Of a DNA stretch of 64,000 nucleotides, positions 63,201 through 64,000 are shown piece by piece. Under the pieces are notes generated by a model. The model was given only the letters and a program-made list of their open reading frames with translations. It was not told where the DNA came from and searched no databases. The position numbers and the translations under genes were made by a program. Source of the stretch: Paenibacillus sp. 19GGS1-52 (GTDB lineage: Bacteria; Bacillota; Bacilli; Paenibacillales; Paenibacillaceae); assembly GCF_022369515.1 (NCBI RefSeq), contig NZ_CP059724.1, forward strand, positions 1,550,001 to 1,614,000, written 5' to 3'. Numbering within the stretch: position 1 is the first letter of the stretch; each line of letters starts with the position of its first letter.

Positions 63201-63887
63201 ATGTTCAACAAGAGATGGAAGAAGATATTGCTATGGACTCTATCAATCATTGTAGTGCTAGGCGTTGCTGGATTGTTTGCAGCTAATTATGCTGTGGACA
63301 AACTTATGAATTCCATGGCTGGAGGATTTGACTTGGAATCAGAAAATAACGTAAAAGGTATCCCAGAAGACGGCATAACGCCTCCTGCTACAGTGGCTAA
63401 CGATAATAGTACCACCATGGAAAGCACAGCAAACCCAATGGCAGACCCGACAGCGTTACCTACAGAAGGTAGCCCGGTTACGGGAAACACTACAGGAGAG
63501 AATGTAGCCTCTGCAACCAGCAAGCCGACAAATACTCCAACCACAGATAAAGGAACTACTAAAGATGGTTATGCCGCACAGGTATCTACGGATAAAGCTC
63601 AAGAAATTAAAAAGAATGTAACTGTCAAAGAGAAGGCAGATGTAGCTACTATTGTGATGGGACAATTAAGTGTATCTGATATTAAACGGCTACAGGAACT
63701 GGCCAGCGGTGGCTTATCCATCGATGAGAAACGTGAGGCTCGCAGTATCATCCTCGGTAAAGTAACTGAGGCTCAATATAACGAGTTGTCACAGATCGCC
63801 AAGAAGTATGGAGTAAGTCAAGGGAAGACACGTGATCAAATATTAGTAGAAGAACAATCACAAGCAAAAGAAGAGGGAAGTGAGTAA
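63201..63887 (+). CDS. membrane-anchored protein with Thr/Pro-rich linker, 228 aa
   Basis: One N-terminal membrane helix (ILLWTLSIIVVLGVAGLFAANYA near 9-31) is followed by a linker of Thr, Pro and Ala (TPPATVANDNSTT and SKPTNTPTTDKGTT) and a helical C-terminal domain (IVMGQLSVSDIKRLQELASGG; AQYNELSQIAKKYGVSQG). No family is recognised. It lies in the exopolysaccharide operon after the dehydratase, so a wall or polymer-related role is a guess. GGAGGATACTCA precedes the ATG. Confidence 0.7.
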   Translation: MFNKRWKKILLWTLSIIVVLGVAGLFAANYAVDKLMNSMAGGFDLESENNVKGIPEDGITPPATVANDNSTTMESTANPMADPTALPTEGSPVTGNTTGENVASATSKPTNTPTTDKGTTKDGYAAQVSTDKAQEIKKNVTVKEKADVATIVMGQLSVSDIKRLQELASGGLSIDEKREARSIILGKVTEAQYNELSQIAKKYGVSQGKTRDQILVEEQSQAKEEGSE

Positions 63888-63889
63888 GC

Positions 63890-64000
63890 ATGTCTAAAAT
63901 GAAATTTCCAGCCGCAGCTTTATTGCTGGTTATGCTAATCGGAATAGCACCCTTAACGGCATCCGCACCCTTATCTGCATCAGCTGCAGCAGTAAGCGCA
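63890..64000 (+). CDS. exported protein, N-terminal signal peptide only (cut by window end)
   Basis: ATG 63890 follows GAGGGAAGTGAGTAAGC and opens a frame that runs off the right edge. The visible 37 residues are a signal peptide (FPAAALLLVMLIGIAPLTA). Nothing can be said about the mature protein. It starts 2 bp after the previous stop and is likely in the same operon. Confidence 0.65.
   Translation, partial: MSKMKFPAAALLLVMLIGIAPLTASAPLSASAAAVSA

Overview
The window looks like a chromosomal segment of a nitrogen-fixing Paenibacillus (Firmicutes, Bacillales). This is inferred from three things: the end of a compact nif cluster in the order nifX - DUF269 - hesA - nifV, the Bacillus-type gene order ysoA-like - tig - clpX - lonB - lonA - ysxC, and several large proteins carrying S-layer homology (SLH) domains. 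Ribosome binding sites are strong and Gram-positive in type, and TTG and GTG starts are common.

Layout. 1-2.6 kb: tail of the nif operon (NifX C-terminus, DUF269 protein, HesA, NifV). 2.6-5.6 kb: a decayed azoreductase, a GH13 alpha-glucosidase and a Cys-rich pentapeptide-repeat protein. 5.6-10.8 kb: an IS1182-type remnant, then a 1596-aa cell-surface GH53 endo-galactanase with SLH anchors and a cre site. 11-20 kb: housekeeping and small metabolic genes (methyltransferase, a metallo-hydrolase broken by an in-frame TAG, PgpA-like, GerM-like lipoprotein, rph, rdgB, NfeD/SPFH pair, cupin, aldo/keto reductase). 20-24.9 kb: asnB, tRNA-Arg(TCT), and an argS under a T-box leader. 25-29.4 kb: a surface-protein island, probably on the spore, with two DUF4183 proteins (one collagen-like), a glycosyltransferase fused to a repeat domain, and a tandemly duplicated 129-aa protein. 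29.6-35.7 kb: a SWI/SNF helicase and a drug-type ABC exporter operon with its TetR regulator and a 34-bp palindromic operator. 35.8-42.9 kb: lipoprotein, stalk-domain protein, pstS-pstC-pstA, and a FapA-like polymer-forming protein. 43.2-55.9 kb: a second tRNA-Arg(TCT), then the protein quality-control block (ysoA-like, tig, clpP, clpX, lonB, lonA, ysxC), interrupted by ispG and a PD-(D/E)XK-like gene. 56-64 kb: start of an exopolysaccharide/S-layer locus (PHP-type tyrosine phosphatase, SLH protein, Wzz-type adaptor, BY-kinase, a CapD/FlaA1-like dehydratase split by a frameshift at a G6 tract, two exported proteins, the last cut by the window edge).

How the genes fit together. The proteolysis block supplies folding (trigger factor), unfolding and degradation (ClpXP, LonA, LonB). 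The 57-64 kb genes form the phospho-regulatory module (adaptor, kinase, phosphatase) that controls polymer length, together with the S-layer protein to which such a polymer may attach. The GH53 enzyme uses the same SLH anchoring principle to keep galactan degradation at the cell surface, under carbon control.

No CRISPR array, prophage or complete insertion sequence is visible. The best second looks are the 25-29.4 kb surface island, the G-tract frameshift in the capsule dehydratase, the single TAG in the metallo-hydrolase, the palindromic intergenic repeats near 43.0 and 49.7 kb, and the paired inverted tRNA-Arg genes.
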